From contig JACMKG010000226.1 in the NCBI GenBank assembly GCA_014380255.1, positions 1-7,948 on the forward strand: a stretch of 7,948 nt of DNA. The letters run 5' to 3'. A program made the position numbers and the translations under genes. The notes beneath the pieces are model-generated. The model saw only the letters and a list, made by a program, of their open reading frames with translations. It was not told the DNA's origin and did not search any database. Shown in pieces: positions 1-7,800 of the stretch. The stretch is from Prolixibacteraceae bacterium (lineage in GTDB: Bacteria > Bacteroidota > Bacteroidia > Bacteroidales > Prolixibacteraceae). Positions within the stretch are counted from its first letter, which is position 1, and the number at the start of each line of letters is the position of its first letter.

Positions 1-354
1 ACTGCCATCACGCAGATAATCGCCGTTGGGCAATATGGTTGGAAGGGGGAACAGATGATCGCCGTACCCCTTGAAGCGCCATTCAATGTGAAGTTTGAAA
101 TCCTTATATTCCTTCTCGCTCCACAGGTTCTTATCTTCCTTGGCTTCCGAGCGGGCATCGTAATCAATGACCCCATCAACGACCGACCAGTGACCATTGT
201 CACCATCAGGTACTTTCCATCCCGTCAAATCGTTTCCATTAAAGAGTGAAGTATAGCCTTCTGTTTCATAGATGTTTTTACCCTGGGCAAGGCCATTTGA
301 AGAAGCGCCAAGCAGTACCAGGCCTGCAACAAGCATTAAGATAATACTTTTCAT
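1..354 (-). CDS. DUF1080 (3-keto-disaccharide hydrolase family) secreted protein, 3' end cut by window
   Basis: This reading frame starts with ATG at 354 and stays open for 118 codons to base 1, so the C-terminal part is missing. Residues 1-23 look like a Sec signal peptide: MKS, a hydrophobic core (IILMLVAGLVLLGA) and a likely cut near GLAQG. There is no lipobox cysteine, which suggests a soluble periplasmic protein. The mature N-terminus carries marks of the DUF1080 family (PF06439, concanavalin-like jelly roll): SLFNGNDLTGWK near 36-47, HWSVVDGVIDYD near 55-66 and DFKLHIEWR at 85-93. The stretch LPTILPNGDYLRDGS at 104-118 resembles the insert that precedes the DSGI-type motif in one DUF1080 subgroup. 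Characterised members hydrolyse 3-keto-glycosides; others are uncharacterised. The start lies 12 bp after the GH144-like gene, so the two are probably co-transcribed. The family call is firm; the reaction in this organism is inferred. Confidence 0.85.
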   Translation of the reverse strand, partial: MKSIILMLVAGLVLLGASSNGLAQGKNIYETEGYTSLFNGNDLTGWKVPDGDNGHWSVVDGVIDYDARSEAKEDKNLWSEKEYKDFKLHIEWRFKGYGDHLFPLPTILPNGDYLRDGS

Positions 355-366
355 AGCTGAGTATTT

Positions 367-1743
367 TTAAGGTTTTGATTCAGTATCCATCGTTCTCAGT
401 TCAAATCCCAGGCTCTTTAGCCCTCTCTGCACATCTTCATTTTTCATGAATAAGTTCCAGAGCATGCCGCTGCGGTAGTTTTCAATCATAACCGGGATAG
501 GCCCCTGATCAATGGCCAGGTAGTGCGGAACATACCAGTTGTTGGACAAGCTGTAGGCATCGTATGGCCCATATTTCCCTACCAGCGAATCGGCTTCCTG
601 GTAAATGTATTTCAGGAACTGCAGGGACTCGTTGGGCGTATATGGAAAGGATGACAAGGCCGCTGTAGGTGAGATAACCCCCAGGTCTTCTTCCCCGGGG
701 TGATGGCCCGCATAGCCCTGCATGGAATAGCTGGAAGTCAGCCCCCATTGCTTTTCGCCATAGCCTTTAAAGTCCTTGGGATTATCCAGGGCATACTTGT
801 AATGGATCAGGGCATGGTTCCGGTTCAATGTCCAGTAATCGGCATACTTATCTGAAAGACCTTTGGGATTCAGTCCAAGGTATGAATAGTGAGCCCAGAA
901 AAGCGGTCCTACAGGATCGTTGTTATGCTCATAGTGGTTCAGGATGGTGGGAAGGTCGTAATAAACCGTATCGTTGGCAATGGCTCCATCCAGAGCCCAA
1001 CCCTTGTGGTAGACACTGGGCTTTATGGGATGGGTGGGTGAAGAAGCCGCGAGGATATACATGATCAGGCATTCATTGTAACCTCCTACCGGAAAATTCA
1101 TTTCCCACTGATACTGCGGAGACCAGTGCCAGTAAAGCACATCCTCCCCGCCCTTGGTATACCAATCCCACTCCACTTCGGTCCATAACTTATGGATCTT
1201 GTCAACCAGTTTCTGTTCCGCTTCATTGCCCCCCTTGAAATATTCAGCAACTGTTAGAAGTCCTTGGATCATAAAGGCCGTTTCCACCAGGTCGCCCCCG
1301 TTATCCTTTTGGCCAAAAGGCTGCACTTTTCCTGTAGGGCCTTTCAGCCAATGCGGCCAGGCACCGTGAAAACGATCTGCTTTGGCCAAATAATCCGTTA
1401 TCTTCTTTAATCGGGCCAAGGCCTCTTCCCTGGTAATAAATCCACGCTCAACACCTACCAGAATGGCCATTACGCCAAAGCCTGAGCCGCCCAGGGTAAT
1501 TACATCCTGATCGTTTTGCGGATACACATTATCCATGTGAATACGTTCGCGTGCCATGCCCGAGGTAGGTTCAGCCCCCTCCCAGAAATACTGGAAGGTA
1601 TGATACTGAACCGAATCGAGCAATTGCTCCACGGACCATTCAGCAGCATTAAAGCGGCTAAGCGGCTGACTGCCGGGTTTATCTTTTGTCTGAGGACAAC
1701 CTCCTATAAGGACAATTAAAGAAACTGCGATTAAGTATTTCAT
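367..1743 (-). CDS. Glucoamylase-domain (PF10091), GH144-like glycoside hydrolase lipoprotein
   Basis: The 458-residue protein is probably an (alpha/alpha)6-barrel glycan hydrolase anchored in the outer membrane. It begins with a lipoprotein signal, MKYLIAVSLIVLIGGC, with the lipidated Cys at 16. Family-like blocks are FQYFWEGAEPTSGMARER (50-67), GQKDNGGDLVETAFMIQGLL (144-163, acidic D151 and E154), GGYNECLIMYILAASSP (219-235), LFWAHYSYLGLNP (281-293), ISPTAALSSFPYTPNESL (357-374) and IDQGPIPVMIENYRSGMLWN (411-430). The length fits a single-domain member. PF10091 proteins in Bacteroidota PULs include GH144 enzymes acting on beta-1,2-glucan (endo-type, or sophorose-releasing from chain ends), hence the leading guess. 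I cannot assign the catalytic acid or tell endo from exo action. The start is fixed by the lipoprotein signal; an ATG five bases upstream (1748) is out of frame and stops after two codons. It may be transcribed with the DUF1080 gene, apart from susCD, because a 449-bp gap precedes it. Confidence 0.88.
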   Translation of the reverse strand: MKYLIAVSLIVLIGGCPQTKDKPGSQPLSRFNAAEWSVEQLLDSVQYHTFQYFWEGAEPTSGMARERIHMDNVYPQNDQDVITLGGSGFGVMAILVGVERGFITREEALARLKKITDYLAKADRFHGAWPHWLKGPTGKVQPFGQKDNGGDLVETAFMIQGLLTVAEYFKGGNEAEQKLVDKIHKLWTEVEWDWYTKGGEDVLYWHWSPQYQWEMNFPVGGYNECLIMYILAASSPTHPIKPSVYHKGWALDGAIANDTVYYDLPTILNHYEHNNDPVGPLFWAHYSYLGLNPKGLSDKYADYWTLNRNHALIHYKYALDNPKDFKGYGEKQWGLTSSYSMQGYAGHHPGEEDLGVISPTAALSSFPYTPNESLQFLKYIYQEADSLVGKYGPYDAYSLSNNWYVPHYLAIDQGPIPVMIENYRSGMLWNLFMKNEDVQRGLKSLGFELRTMDTESKP

Positions 1744-2192
1744 TTCATCCGTTTTTCAATAGGTTTAATCAATTTAGATAAGTCAAGTTGCTGGCTAAGG
1801 GTTTCCGGCTCCCGATACTCGAATGGGCGTTAACTTCGTTTGATTTTTAATGAGGCCAAATGAATTCACCCAGATTTGTAAAAAGACTCAATTAAGAGCA
1901 TTTTCCCGTCAGGGAATTTATGTCAATAGAAAAAGAAATGAGAATGAACCCCTTGCCCTTTAGGGCATTAACCATCCTCTTGGTTTATGAATCCCCTAAA
2001 GGGGAAAGGGTTCTCTTAGCCATGGCTTTTCTATTGACATCCATCCCCTGACGGGGAAAACAGAGAGGTTAACTACCTTTGATTTGTTATTTTGGCAATT
2101 AACTGATTATCCATGTGCATACAAACGAAATTAACGCCTATGCAATCTATCCGGCAACTTGCGTTAACCGGTCCAATGAATGTAGCCTATCC
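1744..2192. other. 449-bp intergenic region inside the PUL
   Basis: No credible coding sequence lies here. The middle 160 bp (1901-2060) form a long imperfect palindrome, listed separately. The gene-proximal part (1744-1900) is the leader of the GH144-like gene. It is AT-rich, lacks a purine-rich Shine-Dalgarno block before the ATG at 1743, and shows no clear minus-strand match to the Bacteroidota -7 element TAnnTTTG. The far part (2061-2192) follows the LamG gene and holds several TTAAC-type words but no U-tract terminator. The gap is far larger than the 12-22 bp spacings elsewhere in the cluster, so the two halves may be separate transcription units or be uncoupled after transcription. Confidence 0.8.
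1901..2060. repeat. 160-bp imperfect palindrome (MITE-like intergenic inverted repeat)
   Basis: The two halves can be paired by eye over almost the whole length. The outer TTTTCCC (1901-1907) pairs with GGGAAAA (2054-2060). GTCAGGG (1908-1914) pairs with CCCTGAC (2046-2052). A perfect 14-bp stem joins ATGTCAATAGAAAA (1920-1933) to 2027-2040. GAACCC (1946-1951) pairs with GGGTTC (2008-2013). CCCTTTAGGG (1956-1965) pairs with 1994-2003. The top stem, 1966-1974 with 1981-1989, has one T-T mismatch and encloses the loop TCCTCT (1975-1980). The main unpaired part is an internal loop near 1934-1945 opposite 2014-2026, where the right side holds the self-palindrome GCCATGGC. It has no transposase and no convincing target duplication. 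It could be a miniature inverted-repeat element, a dispersed intergenic repeat, or an RNA structure acting on the operon transcript. Confidence 0.85.
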
Positions 2193-3284
2193 TTATTTCG
2201 TAGCATTCATTAACGTTGTTACTTCCTCCAATGTGAGTGCCTTATTGAAAAAGCGCAACTCATCCATAAGGCTTAAATCAGAGAAATGCTTCCATTCGGT
2301 AAAACGAGGTACACCCGACATGATAGTCAACAAATCAATGCCTGTCCAGTCTATCGGGGTTTCCAATACGGCTTCCCGGGCTTTTACACCATTGATATAG
2401 ACCGTACTGGTGGTTTCCGACACAGTAAATGCAAAATGCACCCATTCACCAAGTGCCGGATTCACCGGTCCTCCATCGTTCCAGCTTTCTTTTTTATTCC
2501 CTATTCCCACATTTAGTTTGAATATCTGGTTAGCTGCGTTTGCTTCCCTGAAAATCCTGAAACCACTGGTGCGCAGGTTTTGAGTACCTGCAACTAAAGG
2601 TGCCTTATCTTCCGGGCTTGCTGTTAATATACCAGCCCTGTCGGGAGTAGCATTCACTTTCATCCAGAACACTGCACTTATCTGCTTTGTTTTTGTAAGT
2701 GAATCAGTGGGAAATGTCAAATATGAATCAGGCACCGCTGAATACGATTTACCTATTTTGCCATCCGCAAAGACTGGTACACCCACTACAGTTGCCTCTT
2801 TATTACTTATCTGCTCCTTAAAATCACCTTCGAATGGCATATAAAATACTTCACCTTCATAGATCGCTTTATAAAAAGAAGTTTTTTCAAAATTGACCGA
2901 TTTCGTGGTACTTTTACCAGCAAGATCGGTGGCAATAATACTCAGAACATGATTCCCTGCTGTTAAATCAGTGTAGAGATATTCCTGCGTAAACTGCCGG
3001 TAATCTTTAAAATCATTAAAGGTTGCAATTTCCGCTTCATCCAATTTTACGGCAACTGAGACCAGTTCGATATCATCTTTTGCTTCAAAGTTAATCTTAA
3101 CAGAAGTCACAGCTTCTTCCGCCCTTATCTGAGTTCCTTCCAAAGGAAACGCAATGCTCACCGTAGGGGCCGTTTCATCCGCCCCCGGTTCAACCTTGCT
3201 GATAGGATCAATGTTGTCGTCATCACAGCCTGAGGCTATAAAGATGGCCAGGATGGGAATTACGAAATATCTTAAGTTTTTCAT
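2193..3284 (-). CDS. SusE-position surface lipoprotein with Ig-like and LamG-like domains
   Basis: This 363-residue protein is probably a surface glycan-binding protein. Its lipoprotein signal, MKNLRYFVIPILAIFIASGC, places the lipidated Cys at 20, followed directly by DDDN, an acid-rich lipoprotein export-like signal consistent with display on the outer face. Residues about 38-133 (from TAPTVSIAFPLEG to TDLAGKSTTKSV) look like one Ig-like beta-sandwich. Residues about 145-360 look like a LamG/concanavalin-A jelly roll (PF13385-type): VFYMPFEGDF (147-156), SAVFWMKVNATPDRAGIL (203-220), EWVHFAFTVSETTSTVYING (280-299) and the typical end DELRFFNKALTLEEVTTL (341-358). No catalytic signature is evident, so binding rather than cleavage is favoured. 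It starts 22 bp after the susD-like stop, the slot usually held by SusE/SusF-type binding proteins. Domain calls are from pattern recognition and the ligand is unknown. Confidence 0.82.
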   Translation of the reverse strand: MKNLRYFVIPILAIFIASGCDDDNIDPISKVEPGADETAPTVSIAFPLEGTQIRAEEAVTSVKINFEAKDDIELVSVAVKLDEAEIATFNDFKDYRQFTQEYLYTDLTAGNHVLSIIATDLAGKSTTKSVNFEKTSFYKAIYEGEVFYMPFEGDFKEQISNKEATVVGVPVFADGKIGKSYSAVPDSYLTFPTDSLTKTKQISAVFWMKVNATPDRAGILTASPEDKAPLVAGTQNLRTSGFRIFREANAANQIFKLNVGIGNKKESWNDGGPVNPALGEWVHFAFTVSETTSTVYINGVKAREAVLETPIDWTGIDLLTIMSGVPRFTEWKHFSDLSLMDELRFFNKALTLEEVTTLMNATK

Positions 3285-3306
3285 CTTATTTCAATTTAAG
3301 TGTCAC

Positions 3307-4848
3307 TTATTGTTCTTGATTATCACCCAAGACCGGCAACAGGTCTACCTGGTTTTGCGGTAAAGGAAGAAAGACCTTATCTTCTGAAAATGTTCTTCCG
3401 TCATAGTTTAGTTCCTGATAATTTCCAAGCCTAATCATGTCATAATACCGGATTCCCCACTCCATGGCCAGTTCGGCGTATTTCTCATCCATCACCTGCT
3501 GAGAGGTTACACCCGTCAAGGGGGCTAAGCCAGCTCTGGTTCTTACCGTATTAACCGCTTCATCAGCCGTCATCCCCGTCCCTGTAGCTCCCCGGGTGAG
3601 CGCTTCGGCATGCATGAGCAATACCTGGGCATAACGGATCACGATAAAATTCTTATTGGTTCCATATTCGGTACGACCCTGAGTTAACTGAGCCGATGGC
3701 AGATAATGTTTGCCGCTGACAAACATGGCACGGTTAAAGTTATTGATAACATCCCCTTCTCTTGTCCGGTTGGATACAAAGGCAGGGAGTGTGGCATATT
3801 TTGGATCTTTCTTAAGTTCATCAATTCCACGATTGGTAAACAGTACGCTAGTCTCAAGGCGTTCGGTTTCTCCCCGGTCGAGCATGAATTTAATGTACTT
3901 TAAACTTGGCTCAAAGAAACCCCATCCACTACTGGCACCCGTTCTGCTGGGCGTCCAGTTTTCAGGCCCGAAAAAGGCATGGGGAAACGATTTCACATCA
4001 CCGGTTCCTTGTCCAAAGTCCGAATACTGGAACTCATAAAGGTTCTCATCGCTAAGCTTTCCGGCAATCTTGAAAAGGTCATAAAATTTAGGTGCCAGGC
4101 TAAACCTTCCTGAGCTGATGATCTGGGAAGTGGCTTGGGCTACTTCGGGATAGTTTTTCAGTTCCAGATTAGCCATGGCTTTAATGGCCAGGGCCGTATG
4201 CCTGGTAACTCCACCCCTGATATCGGTGCGTTCGTTTGGCCGAAGATCAGGCAACACGGGTATGGCTTCATCCATCAGGCCGGAGATAAACTGCATCACC
4301 TCCTCTTTGGTTGACAACCTGGAAGTATACAAATCTGACGGGTCTGGAGTGGTTGGAATGACGATGTTTCCCCAAAGGCGTGCCAGTTGTAAAAGAGAGA
4401 AAGCCTGCACCACTTTGGCTTCTGCCATATACTGATCTGCCAGTGCCTTGTTGCTGGCATTCTCCTGGTATAATTTAATTTCCTCTATGGCAGAGAGGGA
4501 AGTATATACATCCTTATAAAAGTTCTGCCAAACCGCGTTATACATCCAGTAGTCCTTGTTGTAGTTAAACTTATCTGTTTCTCCAAAGTCCTGCTGATCA
4601 CCCAGCCCCCCGGCATTGACATCATCGCCCCGGACAGAGATCAACGGGTAGTTTTCCCATGCAAAGTCCTGAAATCCGGCATATACTCCCATGATGGGCA
4701 AAATCATATTACCCGTATTGGTATAATCCGTTGCTCCTGTAAATACCGTGTTTTCCGCAGGCTCTTCCAGAAGATCATTACACGACGGTAAGACCAACAG
4801 AACACCCATCAGAAAAGTGAGCTTTAAAACATTATATATCAGTTTCAT
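3307..4848 (-). CDS. susD-like: RagB/SusD-family surface glycan-binding lipoprotein
   Basis: The 513-residue protein is the outer-membrane lipoprotein partner that lids the SusC barrel and binds glycan at the cell surface. The signal ends in a lipobox, LVLPSC, with the lipidated Cys at 23 and acidic residues close by (CNDLLEEP). SusD hallmarks are the N-terminal TPR-type helices including QYMAEAKVVQAFSLLQLARL (139-158) and WGNIVIP (159-165), NFIVIRYAQVLLMHAEALTR (400-419), ELAMEWGIRYYDMIRLG (459-475), and the C-terminal FLPLPQNQVDL (493-503), a form of the usual 'PIPQ-E-hydrophobic' ending. Length is normal for the family. It begins 17 bp after the susC-like stop and should be co-transcribed and co-assembled with that transporter. 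There is no Shine-Dalgarno block; the spacer is AT-rich. SusD sequence does not predict substrate reliably, so no ligand is assigned from it. Confidence 0.96.
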   Translation of the reverse strand: MKLIYNVLKLTFLMGVLLVLPSCNDLLEEPAENTVFTGATDYTNTGNMILPIMGVYAGFQDFAWENYPLISVRGDDVNAGGLGDQQDFGETDKFNYNKDYWMYNAVWQNFYKDVYTSLSAIEEIKLYQENASNKALADQYMAEAKVVQAFSLLQLARLWGNIVIPTTPDPSDLYTSRLSTKEEVMQFISGLMDEAIPVLPDLRPNERTDIRGGVTRHTALAIKAMANLELKNYPEVAQATSQIISSGRFSLAPKFYDLFKIAGKLSDENLYEFQYSDFGQGTGDVKSFPHAFFGPENWTPSRTGASSGWGFFEPSLKYIKFMLDRGETERLETSVLFTNRGIDELKKDPKYATLPAFVSNRTREGDVINNFNRAMFVSGKHYLPSAQLTQGRTEYGTNKNFIVIRYAQVLLMHAEALTRGATGTGMTADEAVNTVRTRAGLAPLTGVTSQQVMDEKYAELAMEWGIRYYDMIRLGNYQELNYDGRTFSEDKVFLPLPQNQVDLLPVLGDNQEQ

Positions 4849-4865
4849 AACAATCGATTTTTAAA

Positions 4866-7800
4866 TTAAAATTTGATATTTAAACCAACAGTATAAACGC
4901 CCGGAATAGGATATGTTTGACGGTCGATCCCATCTTGCACCTCAGGGTTGAACCCATTGTATTTAAATATGGTCAGCGGACGATCGGCTGTAAATGAAAT
5001 CCTGGCATCGGGTACCTGGGTCCCAAGCAATTCTTTTCCCTTAATATTATAGGCCAGCTGTATGTTTTGAATCCGGAAGAATGATCCGTCTTCCACCAGG
5101 TAATCACTCATTTTCTGGTTCCATACCTTTTTAAGTCCTGCTGATGAGGGATACTTATTGGAAGTTCCTTCTCCATGCCAACGGTTTTTAGCCAGATCGG
5201 CATCCATGTTCAAATCAGGGGTCCAGATCACTTCACCACGTTTACGGTTAAGGATTTTATTTCCTGTCTGGCCCATAACGTTGGCCGAAAACTCGAAATT
5301 CATGTAATTGACTCCCAGGTTCAATCCATAAATAAAGGAAGGGAAATAAGATCCCAGGATAACCCGGTCATCATCATTGATCACTTGATCGCCATTCTGG
5401 TTTTTATATTTGAAATCGCCCGGCACCAATTTATTGGCCACGGCAATCGGATCAGCATTGATCTCCTGCTGGTTTTGATAAACGCCCTCTACTTCATACC
5501 CAAAGAACGACAAGAGCGGTTCACCAACCATGGTGCGCTGACGGAATTCAGCCGATCCTCCATCAATATAGGGCTGGCCTTCCAGGTCACGCACTTCATT
5601 TTTCAAGGTGGAAATATTGGCTCCAATGTTATAGGTAAGACCGTTGGCTAGCTGGTTGCTCCAGTTTAAAGCCAGCTCAAACCCTGTATTCCTGAATATT
5701 CCAACGTTTTTAACCAGTGTACGGCCCACAAAAGGAACAGCCACATTAATGGCCGCGTTTTTGGTATCGCGGATAAAATAATCGGCATCAATCGATAAAC
5801 GGTTATTGGCTACCCTGGCCGTCAGTCCGATGTTGGTTTCTTCGGTCAGCTCCCATTCCAGCCATTCAAAGGTGCTTTCGGTGGTCGTTCCCGAAACCAG
5901 CACACCGTTAATCGCAGTGGTGAGAGTGGTCGTTGTACGAGCTCCCGCACTGGCATTGATCTTATCGTTTCCAAGCTGTCCCCAGCTGGCCCGAAGCTTT
6001 AAAAAGTCGAACATCCCGTTGTCAGCCATAAAGCCTTCCTCGGAAACCACCCAGCCAATACCCACGGACGGGAAATAACCCCATTTTTCCTGGTACTTAG
6101 AGCTACCGTCGGCCCTCATGGTACCGTACAGCAGATACCGGTCGGCAAAGTTGTAGGATAACCTTCCAAAATACGAAAGACCATATTCCCTTATTCCATT
6201 ATCCGTTGTAACCCGGGTAGTTCCTTCTTCCACCACTATTTCATCGGCCTTATCCAGGTACCAGGCCTCCTCTTGTCCAAATGGAAAATTTAACCCTTTG
6301 GCCTTAAGCATCTGCAGGGATTCATCCCTGAAGGACACCCCTCCCATGAGCGACACGTTGTGCAGCTCATTGAACATGTTGGTATAGGTCAGCACGTTGT
6401 CCCATATCTGGTTGGAGATGGTGGTAACCTCCCTGGCAAGGATCGCATTGGGCGCCTGGAAATTCTCGGTAATAAAATACGGCAGATTCACATTGCGGAG
6501 GTTGTCACTCACGAAGTTGTGATTGTAGGTAGTCTTGAAACTTAGTTTCTCGGGTATTATATCAAACTGAGCGTAAAAGTTGGTTAGCACTTCCCGGCTT
6601 TTGGTCAGGTTGTTGGTGAAACGCAGGTTTGGCATCGGGTTTTGGCCCGAGCGGTAACCAATCAACGTGGCGCTGGCAAATTTTTCAGGCCTTGCTCCTG
6701 TATTGAGTTCATCGTAAACGGGCAGGATGGGAACCGCCCAGTAGGCAAGGCTCCAGGCATCGGCTGCCTGACCGTATCGTTCGGAATTGCTGGAAATCAC
6801 ATTACCCCCGATGGTAAGCCACTCGTTGGCCTTGTAATCGATTCGGGCCCTAAGGTTAAAACGCTCGAATTCATTTTTCATATCCAAAATACCTTCCTGG
6901 GCAAAATAACTGCCTCCAAGCGAGTAAGTGGCATCGGCGCTACCCCCCGAAATGCTTACACTGTGGTTCTGGATCGGGGCCACGCGCATAATCTCCTTGT
7001 ACCAGTCGGTATTCACATTCGGGATATCAGGATTCAGCCGGCTGCGGCCAAAGCGCTGCATGGCCCTTCCAATGTTGGCTATATCGGGTGCCGATCCTGA
7101 TTCCATGGCCATGGTGGTAAACTGTTCGGCATTGGCCATCTGCAACACGTTGTGAGGCACCTGGTAGCCGTAATAGCCGTCGTATTCAATCCTGGCCTTC
7201 TGGTTATAGCTTCCCGACTTGGTTTCAATCAGCACAACCCCGTTGGCAGCCCGTACCCCATAAATGGCCGCTGCCGATGCATCCTTGAGCACCGAGATAG
7301 TGGCAATGTCCGAGGGGTTCAAAAAGTCGATGTCTTCAAAGAACATCCCGTCCACCACATACAAAGGCTCTTCGTTGTTGTTGTCGCTGCCCGGAAACGA
7401 CCCGATACCACGCACACGGATGCTGGGCGATTCGCCCGGCGCTCCGTTGCTGACCACCTGCATACCGGCCACTTTACCCTGAAGGGCCTGCATGGCCTGT
7501 CCGGTAGGCGTTTTAACAAGTTCTTCGGATTTTACCGTCGAGATCGAAGAAGTAAGGTCTTTCACCCGCTGGGCACCGTAACCCACCACCACTACTTCCT
7601 CCACATCAAAGGATTGCTCGAGCATCTGTACATTGATAGTAGTGCGGTTATTGATGGCCAGTTCCTGGTTAACCAGGCCGATAAAGCTGAAAACCAGTAT
7701 GCCATCACCCGGGGCATTCAGGGTGTAATTACCATCAAGATCCGTAATTGTACCCACCGTTGTGCCTTTCACCTGCACGCTCACTCCGGGTACCGATTCG

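Noticed and set aside
1753..1790. TTGACT followed by AT-rich DNA on the minus strand before the GH144-like gene, as a sigma-70 promoter
   Set aside because: No good -10 at 17 bp and no TAnnTTTG at the Bacteroidota spacing; housekeeping promoters in this phylum differ from the E. coli type.
1901..2060. The large palindrome as a simple intrinsic terminator
   Set aside because: Neither strand has a run of T residues after the last stem; the minus-strand exit reads AAAA then TGCTCTTAATT.
2074..2081. TACCTTTG on the plus strand, a full match to the Bacteroidota -7 element
   Set aside because: No TTG-type -33 box at the right spacing, and the only thing downstream on the plus strand is antisense to the LamG gene; an 8-mer with two free positions is likely by chance.
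2175..2211. An 8-bp inverted repeat (AATGAATG and CATTCATT) flanking the LamG stop codon as a terminator
   Set aside because: The stem is AT-rich with a 21-base loop, partly inside the coding sequence, and no U-tract follows on the minus strand.
2113..2400. A 95-codon plus-strand frame starting in the intergenic region
   Set aside because: Most of it is antisense to the LamG protein's C-terminal domain, and the short unique N-terminal part has no recognisable feature.
5175..5651. A 158-codon plus-strand frame opposite the SusC barrel
   Set aside because: No family resemblance, no start context, and full overlap with well-supported minus-strand coding sequence.
6642..7100. A 152-codon plus-strand frame opposite the susC-like gene
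   Set aside because: Complementary-strand shadow with no domain or signal; the minus-strand frame is clearly the coding one.
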